This document shows positions 1 through 9,293 of a DNA stretch of 23,019 bases, piece after piece; within the stretch, counting starts at the first letter, position 1; the number at the start of each line of letters is the position of its first letter. The notes under the pieces were generated by a model. The model saw nothing but the letters and a program-made list of their open reading frames with translations. It ran no database searches and had not been told where the DNA came from. The DNA is from an uncultured Actinoplanes sp. GTDB taxonomy: Bacteria; Actinomycetota; Actinomycetes; Mycobacteriales; Micromonosporaceae. Both the position numbers and the translations under genes were made by a program. Where the stretch lies: NCBI RefSeq assembly GCF_934643405.1, contig NZ_CAKUCL010000101.1, positions 1-23,019 on the forward strand, read 5' to 3'.

Positions 1-1
1 A

Positions 2-982
2 CTAGCTCAGGCCCCCGAACAGGGTCGTCACCGAACCGTCGTCGAACACCTCACGGATGGCCCGCGCCAGCAACGGCGCGATCGACAACACCGTGATCTT
101 GTCCAGCCGCTTCTCCGGCGGCAGCGGCAACGTGTTCGTCACCACAAGTTCACTGATCCGGCTGTTCTTCAACCGCTCGGTCGCCGGGTCCGACAGCAAC
201 GCGTGCGTGGACGCCACGATCACATCCGCCGCACCCTCGTCGAACAGGATGTCCGCGGCCTTCGTGATCGTGCCCCCGGTGTCGATCATGTCGTCGACGA
301 TCAGGCACACCCGGCCCTCGACCTCACCGACCACCCGGTTCGCCACCACCTGGTTCGGCTTCAACGGATCACGCGTCTTGTGGATGAACGCCAGCGGGCA
401 ACCACCCAGCCGGTCCGTCCACCGCTCCGCCACCCGCACCCGGCCCGAATCCGGCGCCACCACGGTCAACGGCCGGCCCGCGAACTTCTTCTCCACGTGC
501 TCGGCCAGGATGTCCATCGCGAACAGGTGATCCACCGGCCCGTCGAAGAAACCCTGGATCTGCGCCGTGTGCAGGTCCACCGTCAGAATCCGGTTCGCGC
601 CGGCGGTCTTCAGCAGATCCGCCACCAGCCGCGCCGAGATCGGCTCCCGGCCACGGTGCTTCTTGTCCTGCCGCGAATACGGGTAGAACGGCAGCACCAC
701 CGTGATCCGCTTCGCCGACCCCCGCTTCAGCGCGTCGACCATGATCAGGGTCTCCATGACCCACCGGTTCACACCCTCGGTCACCGACTGCACGACGAAC
801 GCGTCCGAGCCACGAACCGAATCCTTGAACCGTACGAAGATCTCGCCGTTGGCGAACTCGTACGAGTCCGACGGCGTCGGCGCGACGCCGAGCACCTGGC
901 CGATCTCCTCCGCCAGCTCCGGGAAACCCTGTCCGGAGAAAAGCATCAGACTCTTACGGTTCTCCGCGACGATGCTGCCCAT
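2..982 (-). CDS. prs: Ribose-phosphate pyrophosphokinase (PRPP synthetase)
   Basis: Makes PRPP from ribose 5-phosphate and ATP in the cytoplasm, feeding purine, pyrimidine, histidine, tryptophan and NAD synthesis and, in actinomycetes, decaprenyl-phosphoryl-arabinose. The 326-aa product has the normal class I length. Visible motifs are the ATP-loop segment RQDKKHRGREP (about 104-114), the family signature DLHTAQIQGFF (136-146) and the PRPP-binding loop VDDMIDTGGTI (229-239). The frame stays open upstream to 1102, but ATG 982 fits the family N-terminus (MGSIVAENRKSLMLFSG) and has GGGAG about 10 nt upstream. The TAG stop lies at 2-4. It follows glmU on the same strand after 143 nt without a clear terminator, so co-transcription of glmU and prs is likely, as in other actinobacteria. 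Confidence 0.97.
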   Translation of the reverse strand: MGSIVAENRKSLMLFSGQGFPELAEEIGQVLGVAPTPSDSYEFANGEIFVRFKDSVRGSDAFVVQSVTEGVNRWVMETLIMVDALKRGSAKRITVVLPFYPYSRQDKKHRGREPISARLVADLLKTAGANRILTVDLHTAQIQGFFDGPVDHLFAMDILAEHVEKKFAGRPLTVVAPDSGRVRVAERWTDRLGGCPLAFIHKTRDPLKPNQVVANRVVGEVEGRVCLIVDDMIDTGGTITKAADILFDEGAADVIVASTHALLSDPATERLKNSRISELVVTNTLPLPPEKRLDKITVLSIAPLLARAIREVFDDGSVTTLFGGLS

Positions 983-1125
983 CGGCTCGCTGCTCCCGTT
1001 GGATCGAGGGGGTGTGTCACACGAAGTATCCCCTGCGGCCACATTCCTGCCACGCCCCGAGCCCGCCGGGTGGGATGCCTCACCACCAGCCGACTCTTTC
1101 ACGTCGCGGCGCGGGGGCGCGACTG

Positions 1126-2586
1126 CTACTCCGCGGTCGAGACCTCACCCTCCGGAGCCAGTTCCCGCTCGGCCCGCTCCGCCGCCTCGGCCGACACCGT
1201 CCCCGGCCGCCGCCGCGCCGTCCAGCCGTCCACGTTGCGCTGCTGCGCCCGGGTCACACCGAGACTCCCCGGCGGCACATCCTTCGCGATCGCCGAACCC
1301 GCCGCCACGTACGCACCCGGGCCGATCTCGACCGGAGCGATCAACACGGTGTCGGAACCGACGAAAGCGGCGTCCCCCACGACGGTCCGGCTCTTGTTCA
1401 CCCCGTCGTAGTTCGCGAAGATCGTGCCGGCGCCCACGTTCGCCTTCGCACCGATCGAAGCGTCCCCCACGTACGAAAGATGCGGAACCTTGGCGCCCTC
1501 GCCCAGCTCGGCGTTCTTCGTCTCGACGAAACCGCCCACCTTCGACTTACGCGCCAGCCGCGTCCCCGGCCGCAGGAACGAGAACGGGCCCACCGACGCC
1601 GCCGGACCCACCTGCGCGCCCAGCGCGTGCGTCCGCAGCACCGTCGCGCCCTCACCGACCGAGGTGTCGATCAACGTGGTGTCCGGACCGACCACGGCGC
1701 CGGCCGCGACCGTCGTCGCCCCCACCAGCTGCGAATTCTGGTCGATCACCGCGTCCGGCTCCACCGACACGGTCACATCGATCCACGTCGTCGCCGGGTC
1801 CAGGATCGACACACCCGACCGCATCCACGCCGTGTTCACCCGATCGCGCAGCAACGCCCGCAGCTTCGCCAGCTCCGCCCGGTCATTGCAGCCCAGCGTC
1901 TCGTCCGCGTCCGGGGCCACGAACACCCCGACCGGCCGCCCCACCGACGCCAGCAGCCCGAACACGTCGGTCAGGTACTCCTCGCACTGGTCGTTGTCCG
2001 TGGACAGCTTGCCCAGCGCCTCCCGCAACGCCCCCGCGTCGAACGCGTAGATACCGGCATTGATCTCCCGGATCGCCCGCACCTCGTCCGACGCGTCCCG
2101 CTCCTCGACGATCCGCTCCAGATTCCCGGAGGCGTCCCGCACGATCCGGCCCAGACCCGTCGGATCGGCCACCTCGGCCGCCAGCACCGTTGCACCCCGC
2201 GCGCCCGACTCGTGCGCGGACACCAGGCTCGCCACGGTCTCCGCGCGCAGCAGCGGCACATCGCCGTTCAGCACGACCACCGTGCCGGACACCTCCGGAA
2301 CAGCATCAAGGGCGATCCGTACGGCGTGACCCGTCCCGTTCTGCTGCGCCTGCAACACCGCGGTCGCCTCCGGCGCGATCTCGGCCAGGTGCGCCTCGAC
2401 CTGCTCCGCCTTGTGCCCGACCACCACGATCGTGCGGTCCGCGCCGGCGGCGGAGGCCGCGGCCAGCACGTGCCCGACCAGGGTGCGCCCGAGCAGCGGG
2501 TGCAGCACCTTGGGCGTAGCGGACTTCATCCGCTTACCTTCCCCAGCGGCAAGAACGACGACGGTACGACTAGGGGCGTGGCTCAC
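1126..2586 (-). CDS. glmU: Bifunctional GlmU: glucosamine-1-phosphate acetyltransferase / GlcNAc-1-phosphate uridyltransferase
   Basis: Cytoplasmic enzyme making UDP-GlcNAc, the precursor of peptidoglycan and GlcNAc polymers. The N-terminal pyrophosphorylase domain starts with the nucleotide loop LAAGEGKRMKS (12-22) followed by the PKVLHP lysine. The C-terminal half is a left-handed beta-helix of hexapeptide repeats with the acetyl-CoA segment NVGAGTIFANYDG, and ends in a charged tail typical of actinobacterial GlmU. I chose GTG 2586 (486 aa, MSHAPSRTVVVLAAGEG) because GGAG lies 6 nt upstream. In-frame starts at 2598 and 2652 would add a tail the family lacks, and the latter almost touches the tRNA gene. 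Upstream on the same strand is tRNA-Gln, downstream prs. Confidence 0.96.
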   Translation of the reverse strand: MSHAPSRTVVVLAAGEGKRMKSATPKVLHPLLGRTLVGHVLAAASAAGADRTIVVVGHKAEQVEAHLAEIAPEATAVLQAQQNGTGHAVRIALDAVPEVSGTVVVLNGDVPLLRAETVASLVSAHESGARGATVLAAEVADPTGLGRIVRDASGNLERIVEERDASDEVRAIREINAGIYAFDAGALREALGKLSTDNDQCEEYLTDVFGLLASVGRPVGVFVAPDADETLGCNDRAELAKLRALLRDRVNTAWMRSGVSILDPATTWIDVTVSVEPDAVIDQNSQLVGATTVAAGAVVGPDTTLIDTSVGEGATVLRTHALGAQVGPAASVGPFSFLRPGTRLARKSKVGGFVETKNAELGEGAKVPHLSYVGDASIGAKANVGAGTIFANYDGVNKSRTVVGDAAFVGSDTVLIAPVEIGPGAYVAAGSAIAKDVPPGSLGVTRAQQRNVDGWTARRRPGTVSAEAAERAERELAPEGEVSTAE

Positions 2587-2656
2587 GCGGTACTCCATGG
2601 GGGTCGCTGTAGAGGCGGAACGCTTAAGCGGCGAGGACTCAGCCGCGGACAAAAAG

Positions 2657-2727
2657 CTCCCGAGAGAGGATTCGAACCCCTATAATCACAACCAAAATGT
2701 GACGTCCTGCCCTTAGACGACTCGGGA
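2657..2727 (-). tRNA. tRNA-Gln (anticodon UUG)
   Basis: Read on the minus strand this folds as a cloverleaf: acceptor stem TCCCGAG (2727-2721) pairs perfectly with CTCGGGA (2664-2658), with discriminator G at 2657. The D-arm is GTC/GAC, the anticodon stem TCACA/TGTGA encloses loop TTTTGGT, giving anticodon TTG at 2695-2693, and the T-arm AGGGG-TTCGAAT-CCTCT has one G-T pair. The weak T1-A72 pair and G73 are glutamine identity features. CCA is not encoded. A T5 run follows the 3' end at 2655-2651. TAAGAT (2775-2770) and TAGATG (2751-2746) upstream are possible -10 boxes. Next gene on this strand is glmU, about 70 nt on. Confidence 0.93.
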
Positions 2728-2812
2728 GGGCAAACCGGACAAACCATCTAGGTCATTTCCGTGGGTCACATCTTAGCGTCTCCAGGCTCCTCGCCCACAT
2801 TCACGATCCCGC

Positions 2813-3614
2813 TCATCCTTCCCTCGACCTCCGGTACAGCTCACGGGACCGCGGCACCTCGACGACGAGGCAGCCCCGATAAGGATCCCCGATGTCGTGG
2901 CGCACCGTGGACGGATTGTGCGTCTTCAGCGTCGGGGGACGGAATCGCTCGAACGGCACCCCGGCCACCGACGCCCACCAGTGGCCGGCGGCCACCACGT
3001 CGGCCGACTCACTAATGCTGATCCATACTTCAGCTGCTGCCGGTCCTCGCCGAGCGCCTCGACAACTCGAAGGAACAGCAGGATGAGCCCGGGGATCGCT
3101 GTTGATGAAGGGGACTCGGCACCGCTTTGGCTTCCACGGCCGCACCGAGCAGCAGCACCTCCCGCCGGGAAAGCTCGCCGGCCCAGCTGCGCTCGGCCGC
3201 GTTGATCTCCGCACGCCGCTGGTCGCGCCCTGTTCAGCGGCGTCCAGCGAGCATCCGCCACTCGCTTCGCTTGGCGGCGCCGCCGCGAGGCCGCCTCTTC
3301 CTCGCCGGCGTCGAGCGGCAGGTCGCGGGTCCAGAGAAACGCCGAGGATCTGGACACGCCCAGCCGCTCGGCTATCCGTGGCACCGTGCAGCCCTGCCCT
3401 CGCAGCTCGACCGCCTCGGCCCGAGAGGTCGTCCTTCGTCCTCGGCCGGCGCGTTTACTCGGGCGGCTCGACACCGCGCAACCACTCCGACAACGTCCCG
3501 TTCCCCGCCCCGAATCTCCTTCATCAACTGAGACCTCGACAATCCCGGGTCCTGCCGGAGTCGTCGCGCATCTTCTCGCCTTGCGTCCCCGCTCACGGGC
3601 CACTTCCACGTCAC
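2813..3614 (-). pseudogene. Decayed helix-turn-helix protein gene (multiple frameshifts, internal stop, deletion)
   Basis: Fragments of one protein family appear in order but in three reading frames. SRSQLMKEIRGG (about 3,540-3,504) is followed in another frame by GNGTLSEWLRGVEPPE and a TAA at 3457-3455. The HTH segment RAEAVELRGQGCTVPRIAER...VSRSSAFLWTRDLPLD occupies about 3,420-3,310. EINAAERSWAGELSRREVLL is at 3,209-3,135, VPFINSDP at 3,115-3,092 and GLILLFLRVVEALGEDRQQL at 3,090-3,022. The final run WISISESADVV ... THNPSTVRH ... YRGCLVVEV ends at TGA 2815-2813. At least five frame changes are needed, and a segment between LLLGAAV and VPFINSDP appears lost (only 19 nt remain). As I recall, intact relatives are actinobacterial proteins of about 230-260 aa with an N-terminal HTH and a C-terminal domain of unknown role. 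The exact 5' boundary is uncertain. Confidence 0.8.
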
Positions 3615-3642
3615 ACTTCCACGTCACCGGACGGCCCGCCAA

Positions 3643-3720
3643 ACTGCAGGAACGTTACTTCAAGCTAATAATTCAAAGTATCTATGTCGATGTGCCAATC
3701 GGGATTTTCCCGCCGGTTCC
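3643..3720. other. AT-rich intergenic stretch
   Basis: Base composition drops sharply compared with the rest of the window, for example AAGCTAATAATTCAAAGTAT near 3662-3681. It contains a small inverted repeat CGGGA-TTT-TCCCG (3700-3712). No gene is seen. It separates the pseudogene from the desaturase promoter and may be an upstream promoter element or the scar of the event that inactivated the neighbouring gene. Confidence 0.5.
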
Positions 3721-3750
3721 TTGGGACGCGGATGTGATGCGGGCTACGGT
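3721..3750 (+). promoter_or_regulatory. Candidate desaturase promoter
   Basis: TTGGGA (3721-3726) and TACGGT (3745-3750), spaced 18 bp, resemble the -35 and the actinobacterial TANNNT -10. The -10 box lies inside the first inverted repeat, as expected for repression. The predicted leader to ATG 3824 is about 65-70 nt. Confidence 0.4.
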
Positions 3751-3771
3751 GGCGTAAGTTACGGTGACGTA
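3745..3771. promoter_or_regulatory. Two tandem TACG-N4-CGTA operator-like sites
   Basis: Two imperfect copies are seen: TACGGTGGCGTA (3745-3756) and TACGGTGACGTA (3760-3771), each a 12-bp inverted repeat with 4-bp arms, centres 15 bp apart. A further GGCGTAAGT (3772-3780) repeats the flank GGCGTAAGT of the first copy. Position over the putative -10, together with the TetR-type gene downstream of the desaturase, suggests the operator of that regulator. This is inference. Confidence 0.5.
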
Positions 3772-3823
3772 GGCGTAAGTAATTGATCTCCCTCCCCCAA
3801 CCCCCGCAGTTCTGTGAGGTGTC

Positions 3824-4771
3824 ATGACCACCACTGTCGAGGCCGCACCCAAGGCCGCTCCCAAGCCGCTGACCGAGGGCCCGCAGTCGCGCGGCATCCT
3901 CGTCGCCCTCTACGGGTTCGTGATCGTCCCGTTCCTGGCCGTCCTCGTCGCCGTCCCGATCGCCTGGGGTGGCTGGCTGTCCTGGACCGACGTCGCGATC
4001 GGCTCGGTCTTCTACGTGGTGTCCGGTCTCGGTATCACGGTCGGTTTCCACCGGTACTTCACCCACGGCTCGTTCAAGGCGAAGCGCTGGCTGCGGATCG
4101 TGCTGGCGCTGGCCGGCTCATTGGCGATCGAGGGCAACATCATCCAGTGGGTGGCCGATCACCGGCGGCATCACGCGTTCAGCGACCAGGAGGGTGACCC
4201 GCATTCGCCGTGGCGGTACGGCACCGGCTTCTGGGCGCTGACCAAGGGTCTGTGGCACGCGCACATGGGTTGGATGTTCAGCCGCGAGTTGTCGAACCGG
4301 AAGCGGTTCGCCCCGGATCTGCTGGCGGACTCCGACATCAAGCGGATCGACGATCTGTTCGGCCCGATCGTGCTGTTCTCGACGTTGGGCCCGGCGCTGA
4401 TCGGCGGACTGGTGACCTGGTCGTGGCAGGGCGCGCTGACCGCGTTCTTCTGGGCGGGAATCGTCCGGATCGGTCTGCTGCACCACGTCACGTGGTCGAT
4501 CAACTCGGTGTGTCATGTGTACGGTGAGCGACCCTTCGCCGTACGAAATGGAGATAAAGCGGCGAATTTCTGGCCGCTCGCCATCATCTCGTTCGGGGAG
4601 AGCTGGCACAACCTGCATCACGCCGACCCGACGTGCGCCCGGCACGGTGTGCTGCGGGGTCAGGTCGACATCTCGGCCCGGCTGATCTGGTTGTTCGAGA
4701 AGGCCGGCGCCGCGTGGAGCGTGAGGTGGCCGAACAAGGAGCGGCTCGCCGCGAAGATGACGCAGACGTGA
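3824..4771 (+). CDS. Membrane fatty acyl-CoA desaturase (delta-9 type)
   Basis: Membrane di-iron enzyme that introduces a cis double bond into saturated acyl chains and so tunes membrane fluidity. The 315-aa protein has all three histidine boxes of the family: HRYFTH (76-81), HRRHH (113-117) and HNLHH (262-266), plus NSVCH (227-231). Hydrophobic segments lie near 25-50, 55-75, 90-105 and 180-225. ATG 3824 follows GTGAGGTG closely. Spacing is only about 4 nt from GAGG, shorter than usual, but the N-terminus matches the family in length. A TetR regulator follows after 51 nt and is probably in the same transcript. The promoter carries paired inverted repeats. An electron donor (ferredoxin/flavodoxin reductase) is not encoded nearby. 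Confidence 0.93.
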   Translation: MTTTVEAAPKAAPKPLTEGPQSRGILVALYGFVIVPFLAVLVAVPIAWGGWLSWTDVAIGSVFYVVSGLGITVGFHRYFTHGSFKAKRWLRIVLALAGSLAIEGNIIQWVADHRRHHAFSDQEGDPHSPWRYGTGFWALTKGLWHAHMGWMFSRELSNRKRFAPDLLADSDIKRIDDLFGPIVLFSTLGPALIGGLVTWSWQGALTAFFWAGIVRIGLLHHVTWSINSVCHVYGERPFAVRNGDKAANFWPLAIISFGESWHNLHHADPTCARHGVLRGQVDISARLIWLFEKAGAAWSVRWPNKERLAAKMTQT

Positions 4772-4786
4772 CCGGCGGTTGCGGGG

Positions 4787-4799
4787 GCGAACGTTTCGC
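4787..4799. repeat. Small inverted repeat between desaturase and regulator
   Basis: GCGAA-CGT-TTCGC has perfect 5-bp arms and a 3-nt centre. It lies in the 51-nt gap before the TetR start. It could attenuate read-through or be a protein site, but it is short enough to be chance. Confidence 0.3.
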
Positions 4800-4822
4800 G
4801 GTGAACCTGGCAGGATGTCCGG

Positions 4823-5503
4823 GTGACTGACAGTGGCGACAACAACGACGAGCAACCGCGCGGACGTCGTGTGCGGCCGGCTTCGGCTCCGAGGGTCCGG
4901 ATGTCGGCCACGCAGCGGCGGGAGCAGTTGATCTCGATCGGCCGGCAGTTGTTCGCCGAGCGCGGGTTCGACGCGACCAGTGTGGAGGAGGTCGCGGCCC
5001 GGGCGAAGGTGTCGAAGCCCGTGGTCTACGAGCATTTCGGCGGCAAGGAGGGTTTGTACGCCGTTGTCGTGGACCGTGAGGTGAGGTCTCTGCTGGATCG
5101 GATCGCCGCGGCTCTGACGGCCGGCCATCCGCGGGAGTTGCTCGAGCAGGCGGCGCTGGCCCTGCTGGATTACATCGAGGAGGAGCCGCACGGGTTCCAG
5201 GTGCTGGTGCGCGAGTCGCCGGTGCTGTCTCCGGCGGGCAATTTCTCCAGCGTGATGAACGACGTGGCGCACCAGGTGGAGCACATCCTGGGTGACGAGT
5301 TCAAGCGTCGCGGCCTGGATCCGAAGTTCGCCGAGCTGTATTCACAGGCGCTGGTCGGGATGGTGGCGCTGGTGGGTCAGTGGTGGCGTGAGGCTCGCAA
5401 GCCGAAGAAGGAGATGGTGGCCGCCCACCTGGTGAACCTGGCGTGGAACGGCCTGTCCCATCTCGAGGCGAAGCCCACTCTGCTGACCCGCAAGACCCGC
5501 TAG
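4823..5503 (+). CDS. TetR/AcrR-family transcriptional regulator
   Basis: A 226-aa DNA-binding repressor-type protein. After about 30 basic, disordered residues comes the TetR helix-turn-helix: QLISIGRQLFAERGFDAT, then EEVAARAKVSKPVVYEHFG (about 55-73), followed by the KEGLYAVVVDRE turn. The C-terminal ligand/dimer domain (about 90-215) is helical with no motif I can name. GTG 4823 is preceded by AGGA at a good distance. It sits 51 nt after the desaturase and is likely co-transcribed, so the probable job is sensing acyl-CoA or fatty acids and controlling the desaturase promoter. Its TAG stop (5501-5503) overlaps the TAG stop of the converging DUF4383 gene in one CTAG. Confidence 0.9.
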   Translation: MTDSGDNNDEQPRGRRVRPASAPRVRMSATQRREQLISIGRQLFAERGFDATSVEEVAARAKVSKPVVYEHFGGKEGLYAVVVDREVRSLLDRIAAALTAGHPRELLEQAALALLDYIEEEPHGFQVLVRESPVLSPAGNFSSVMNDVAHQVEHILGDEFKRRGLDPKFAELYSQALVGMVALVGQWWREARKPKKEMVAAHLVNLAWNGLSHLEAKPTLLTRKTR

Positions 5504-5925
5504 CGGGCGCGGGCCCGGCCGACCTTGCCGTACAGGCCGGCGGTGAGCACGACCAGGCCGAGCACGATCAGCACGATCACGTTGATCATCGAGGCGTTGA
5601 AGACGTTGGCGTCGGTCTGCATGACGGCCAGCAGGAACGCGGCGTAGGCGCAGAGCCCCCAGCCGAGCACCAGTGCCAGCCGGTGGAACGTGTTCGCCCC
5701 GATGAGGACGGTGGCGAGCAGGACGACCCCGACGATGGTGGTGAGCCACGCGGTGGCGGGGTTGGTGCGCAGGCCCAGGACCCAGTCGGAGCCTCGGTGG
5801 AAGAACGGGTCTCCCCAGGTCCGGCCGAGGCCGATGGCCCCGAACAGGACGAGGTAGAGACCGGCGAGGGTGGCGAGGAATCGGTACGTCTGACGCAGGT
5901 GGTGGTTCAGGGGATAGTGCGCCAT
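5500..5925 (-). CDS. DUF4383 four-helix membrane protein (copy A)
   Basis: A 141-aa integral membrane protein with four predicted helices. It opens with MAHYPLNHHLRQTYRFLATL, the NHxLR...YR start that typifies DUF4383. The next hydrophobic spans are LAGLYLVLFGAIGL, AWLTTIVGVVLLATVLIGAN, LALVLGWGLCAYAAFLLAV and MINVIVLIVLGLVVLTAGLYG. Function is unknown. Its ATG (5925-5923) overlaps the TGA (5927-5925) of copy B by one base (TGATG), so translation is probably coupled. The TAG stop shares CTAG with the converging TetR gene. Confidence 0.85.
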   Translation of the reverse strand: MAHYPLNHHLRQTYRFLATLAGLYLVLFGAIGLGRTWGDPFFHRGSDWVLGLRTNPATAWLTTIVGVVLLATVLIGANTFHRLALVLGWGLCAYAAFLLAVMQTDANVFNASMINVIVLIVLGLVVLTAGLYGKVGRARAR

Positions 5926-6386
5926 CAGGCCGTGCGGCCCTCCCTTACCTGTCGGGGCGTGCCGGCCTGGTGCTCCGGCACGACAGTGCCGTAGAGGCTG
6001 GACGTGATCAGGACCAGCCCCACGATGAACGTGATGATGACGGTGATGATCGTGAAGCCGAGGAAGTTGGCGTCGGTGCGGCTGGTGGCCAGGCCGTAGG
6101 CGCCGATCACGAGGATGGCCCAGCCGAGGAACTTGCCGGCGGCGACGTCGAGGTTGCGGCCGAGCGCGAAGGCGATCGCGACGATGGCGCCGATGATGAT
6201 CGCCAGGATCGACCACAGGGTGGAGGTGCCCTGACCGAAGACGTGGGTGTCGCTGAGGCCGGTGAAGCGCAGGTCGGAGCTTCGGATGAGGCCGACGACG
6301 CCGAACACGATGAGGTACGCCCCGGCGAGGAAGCCGAGCGAGCGGTAGAACGGCCGCAGCGGGTGGTTGACCGGGTTGTGCGCCAT
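5925..6386 (-). CDS. DUF4383 four-helix membrane protein (copy B)
   Basis: A 153-aa paralogue of the next gene, starting MAHNPVNHPLRPFYRSLGFL and carrying four hydrophobic spans (GAYLIVFGVVGLI, WSILAIIIGAIVAIAFALG, GWAILVIGAYGLA, FTIITVIITFIVGLVLI). The shared TDANxxxx(T/N) segment before the fourth helix (SRTDANFLGFTI in B, MQTDANVFNASM in A) supports tandem duplication. ATG 6386 has GGAG 9 nt upstream. An in-frame upstream start at 6458 lacks family similarity. It lies 80 nt downstream of the ABC-F gene, with no strong terminator between. Role unknown. Confidence 0.85.
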   Translation of the reverse strand: MAHNPVNHPLRPFYRSLGFLAGAYLIVFGVVGLIRSSDLRFTGLSDTHVFGQGTSTLWSILAIIIGAIVAIAFALGRNLDVAAGKFLGWAILVIGAYGLATSRTDANFLGFTIITVIITFIVGLVLITSSLYGTVVPEHQAGTPRQVREGRTA

Positions 6387-6466
6387 GGTGTCCGTCTCCA
6401 AGGTCAGGTGTTGTGCACCGCCGATTCTCCCGCACCCGGTGGGATGGCGCAGGCACACCCCCCGGA

Positions 6467-8263
<1,797 letters not shown>

Positions 8264-8271
8264 GATGCGGA

Positions 8272-9219
8272 CTAGGTTACCCGCGCGCCCGGCATGGGGC
8301 CGCGCGCGGTGACCGCCTCCCGGCACACTCCGGCGGCGTTGAGCTCGGCCGCGACCCGGCCGGCGTGTGCCGCGTCGGTGGCGAGGAACACGCAGGTGGG
8401 GCCCGATCCGGAGACGATGCCGGCGACCGCGCCGGCTTGGTGGCCGACCTTGAGGACGTCGGCGAGCTCGGGTCGCAGGGCGAGCGCGGCCGGCTGCAGG
8501 TCGTTGCCCAGCGCGGCGCCGAGGACCTCCGGGTCGCGCTGGCGCAGGGCGGACATCAGCTCGTCGGCGTCGCCGAGCGGGGTGGGCGGCCAGGTGCCGG
8601 CGCGCAGTGTGTCGAGCTGCCGGTAGACCTCGGGGGTGCTGAGCCCGCCGTCGGCGACCGCGACCACCCAGTGCCAGGTGGTGGGCCGGGCCAGGATCGG
8701 GCTGACCGTCTCGCCGTGGCCGGTGCCCAGGGCGGTGCCGCCGTGCAGCAGGAACGGCACGTCGGAGCCGAGCCCGGCGCCGACCTCGGCGAGTTCGTCG
8801 CGGGTCATGCCGGTGCCCCACAGCAGGTCGCAGGCGATCAGCGTGGCGGCGGCGTCGGCGCTGCCCCCGGCGAGGCCACCGGCCAGCGGGATGGTCTTGC
8901 GCAGGTGCAGCCGGGCGTGGGCGGGCACCCGGCAGCGGGTGGCCAGCGCCCGGGCGGCCCGGATGATCAAATTGGTCTCGTCCAGCGGCAGCGTGCCGGC
9001 GCCCTCGCCCTCCATGGTCAGCGCGAGGGTGTCCCCGGGCCGGGCGGTGAGCTCGTCGAACAGGCTGATCGCGTGGTAGACGGTGTTCAGCTCGTGGAAC
9101 CCGTCGGGCCGCAGCGGACCGACCCCGAGATGGAGGTTGATCTTGGCCGGGACGCGCACCCGCACCGGTCCGTGGTGCCGGCGTGGCTCGTCGTCGTCCG
9201 GCCCCCAGGCTTCGGTCAC
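8272..9219 (-). CDS. ispE: 4-diphosphocytidyl-2-C-methyl-D-erythritol kinase
   Basis: Phosphorylates CDP-methylerythritol in the MEP pathway to isoprenoids. The 315-aa GHMP kinase shows PAKINLHL (24-31), the ATP loop PLAGGLAGGSADAA (111-124) and GLGSDVPFLLHGG (149-161), with a third GHMP motif IVSGSGPTCVFL near the C-terminus. I chose GTG 9219 (MTEAWGPDDD...). It overlaps the TGA of the preceding 25-codon ORF in GTGA and has GGGA upstream. An in-frame GTG at 9267 would add 16 residues, but codon-position composition there favours the small ORF's frame. Order rsmA-sORF-ispE-ABC-F is one tightly packed operon. rsmA-ispE linkage is also found in mycobacteria. Confidence 0.94.
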   Translation of the reverse strand: MTEAWGPDDDEPRRHHGPVRVRVPAKINLHLGVGPLRPDGFHELNTVYHAISLFDELTARPGDTLALTMEGEGAGTLPLDETNLIIRAARALATRCRVPAHARLHLRKTIPLAGGLAGGSADAAATLIACDLLWGTGMTRDELAEVGAGLGSDVPFLLHGGTALGTGHGETVSPILARPTTWHWVVAVADGGLSTPEVYRQLDTLRAGTWPPTPLGDADELMSALRQRDPEVLGAALGNDLQPAALALRPELADVLKVGHQAGAVAGIVSGSGPTCVFLATDAAHAGRVAAELNAAGVCREAVTARGPMPGARVT

Positions 9220-9293
9220 GGAGTGACGTCCCGGATCGGCAGGGCGATGTCGAACGGCTCTCTCCACCGCAGCACCTGGGCCTCCGCGGTCAT
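9216..9293 (-). CDS. 25-codon small ORF between rsmA and ispE, translationally coupled to both
   Basis: ATG 9293 overlaps the rsmA stop as ATGA (9293-9290), and its TGA (9218-9216) overlaps the ispE start as GTGA (9219-9216). AGGAGGTG (9306-9299), in the last codons of rsmA, sits 5 nt before the ATG and is a near-perfect ribosome binding site. The peptide starts MTAEAQVLRW, has REPFDIAL in the middle and ends PIRDVTP. Counted by hand over 24 codons, GC by codon position is about 71/50/92%, the coding pattern of this genome, while the ispE frame through the same bases is not coding-like. No homologue is known to me. It may be a real small protein or a leader that meters ispE translation. Confidence 0.7.
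   Translation of the reverse strand: MTAEAQVLRWREPFDIALPIRDVTP

Noticed and set aside
1012..1022. GTGTG-T-CACAC inverted repeat upstream of prs
   Set aside because: A one-base centre cannot form a hairpin and no second copy or regulator supports an operator; likely chance.
9220..9267. 16-residue N-terminal extension of IspE from GTG 9267
   Set aside because: The extension is His/Arg/Pro-rich, its ribosome binding site is poorly spaced, and the bases show coding bias in the small ORF's frame instead.
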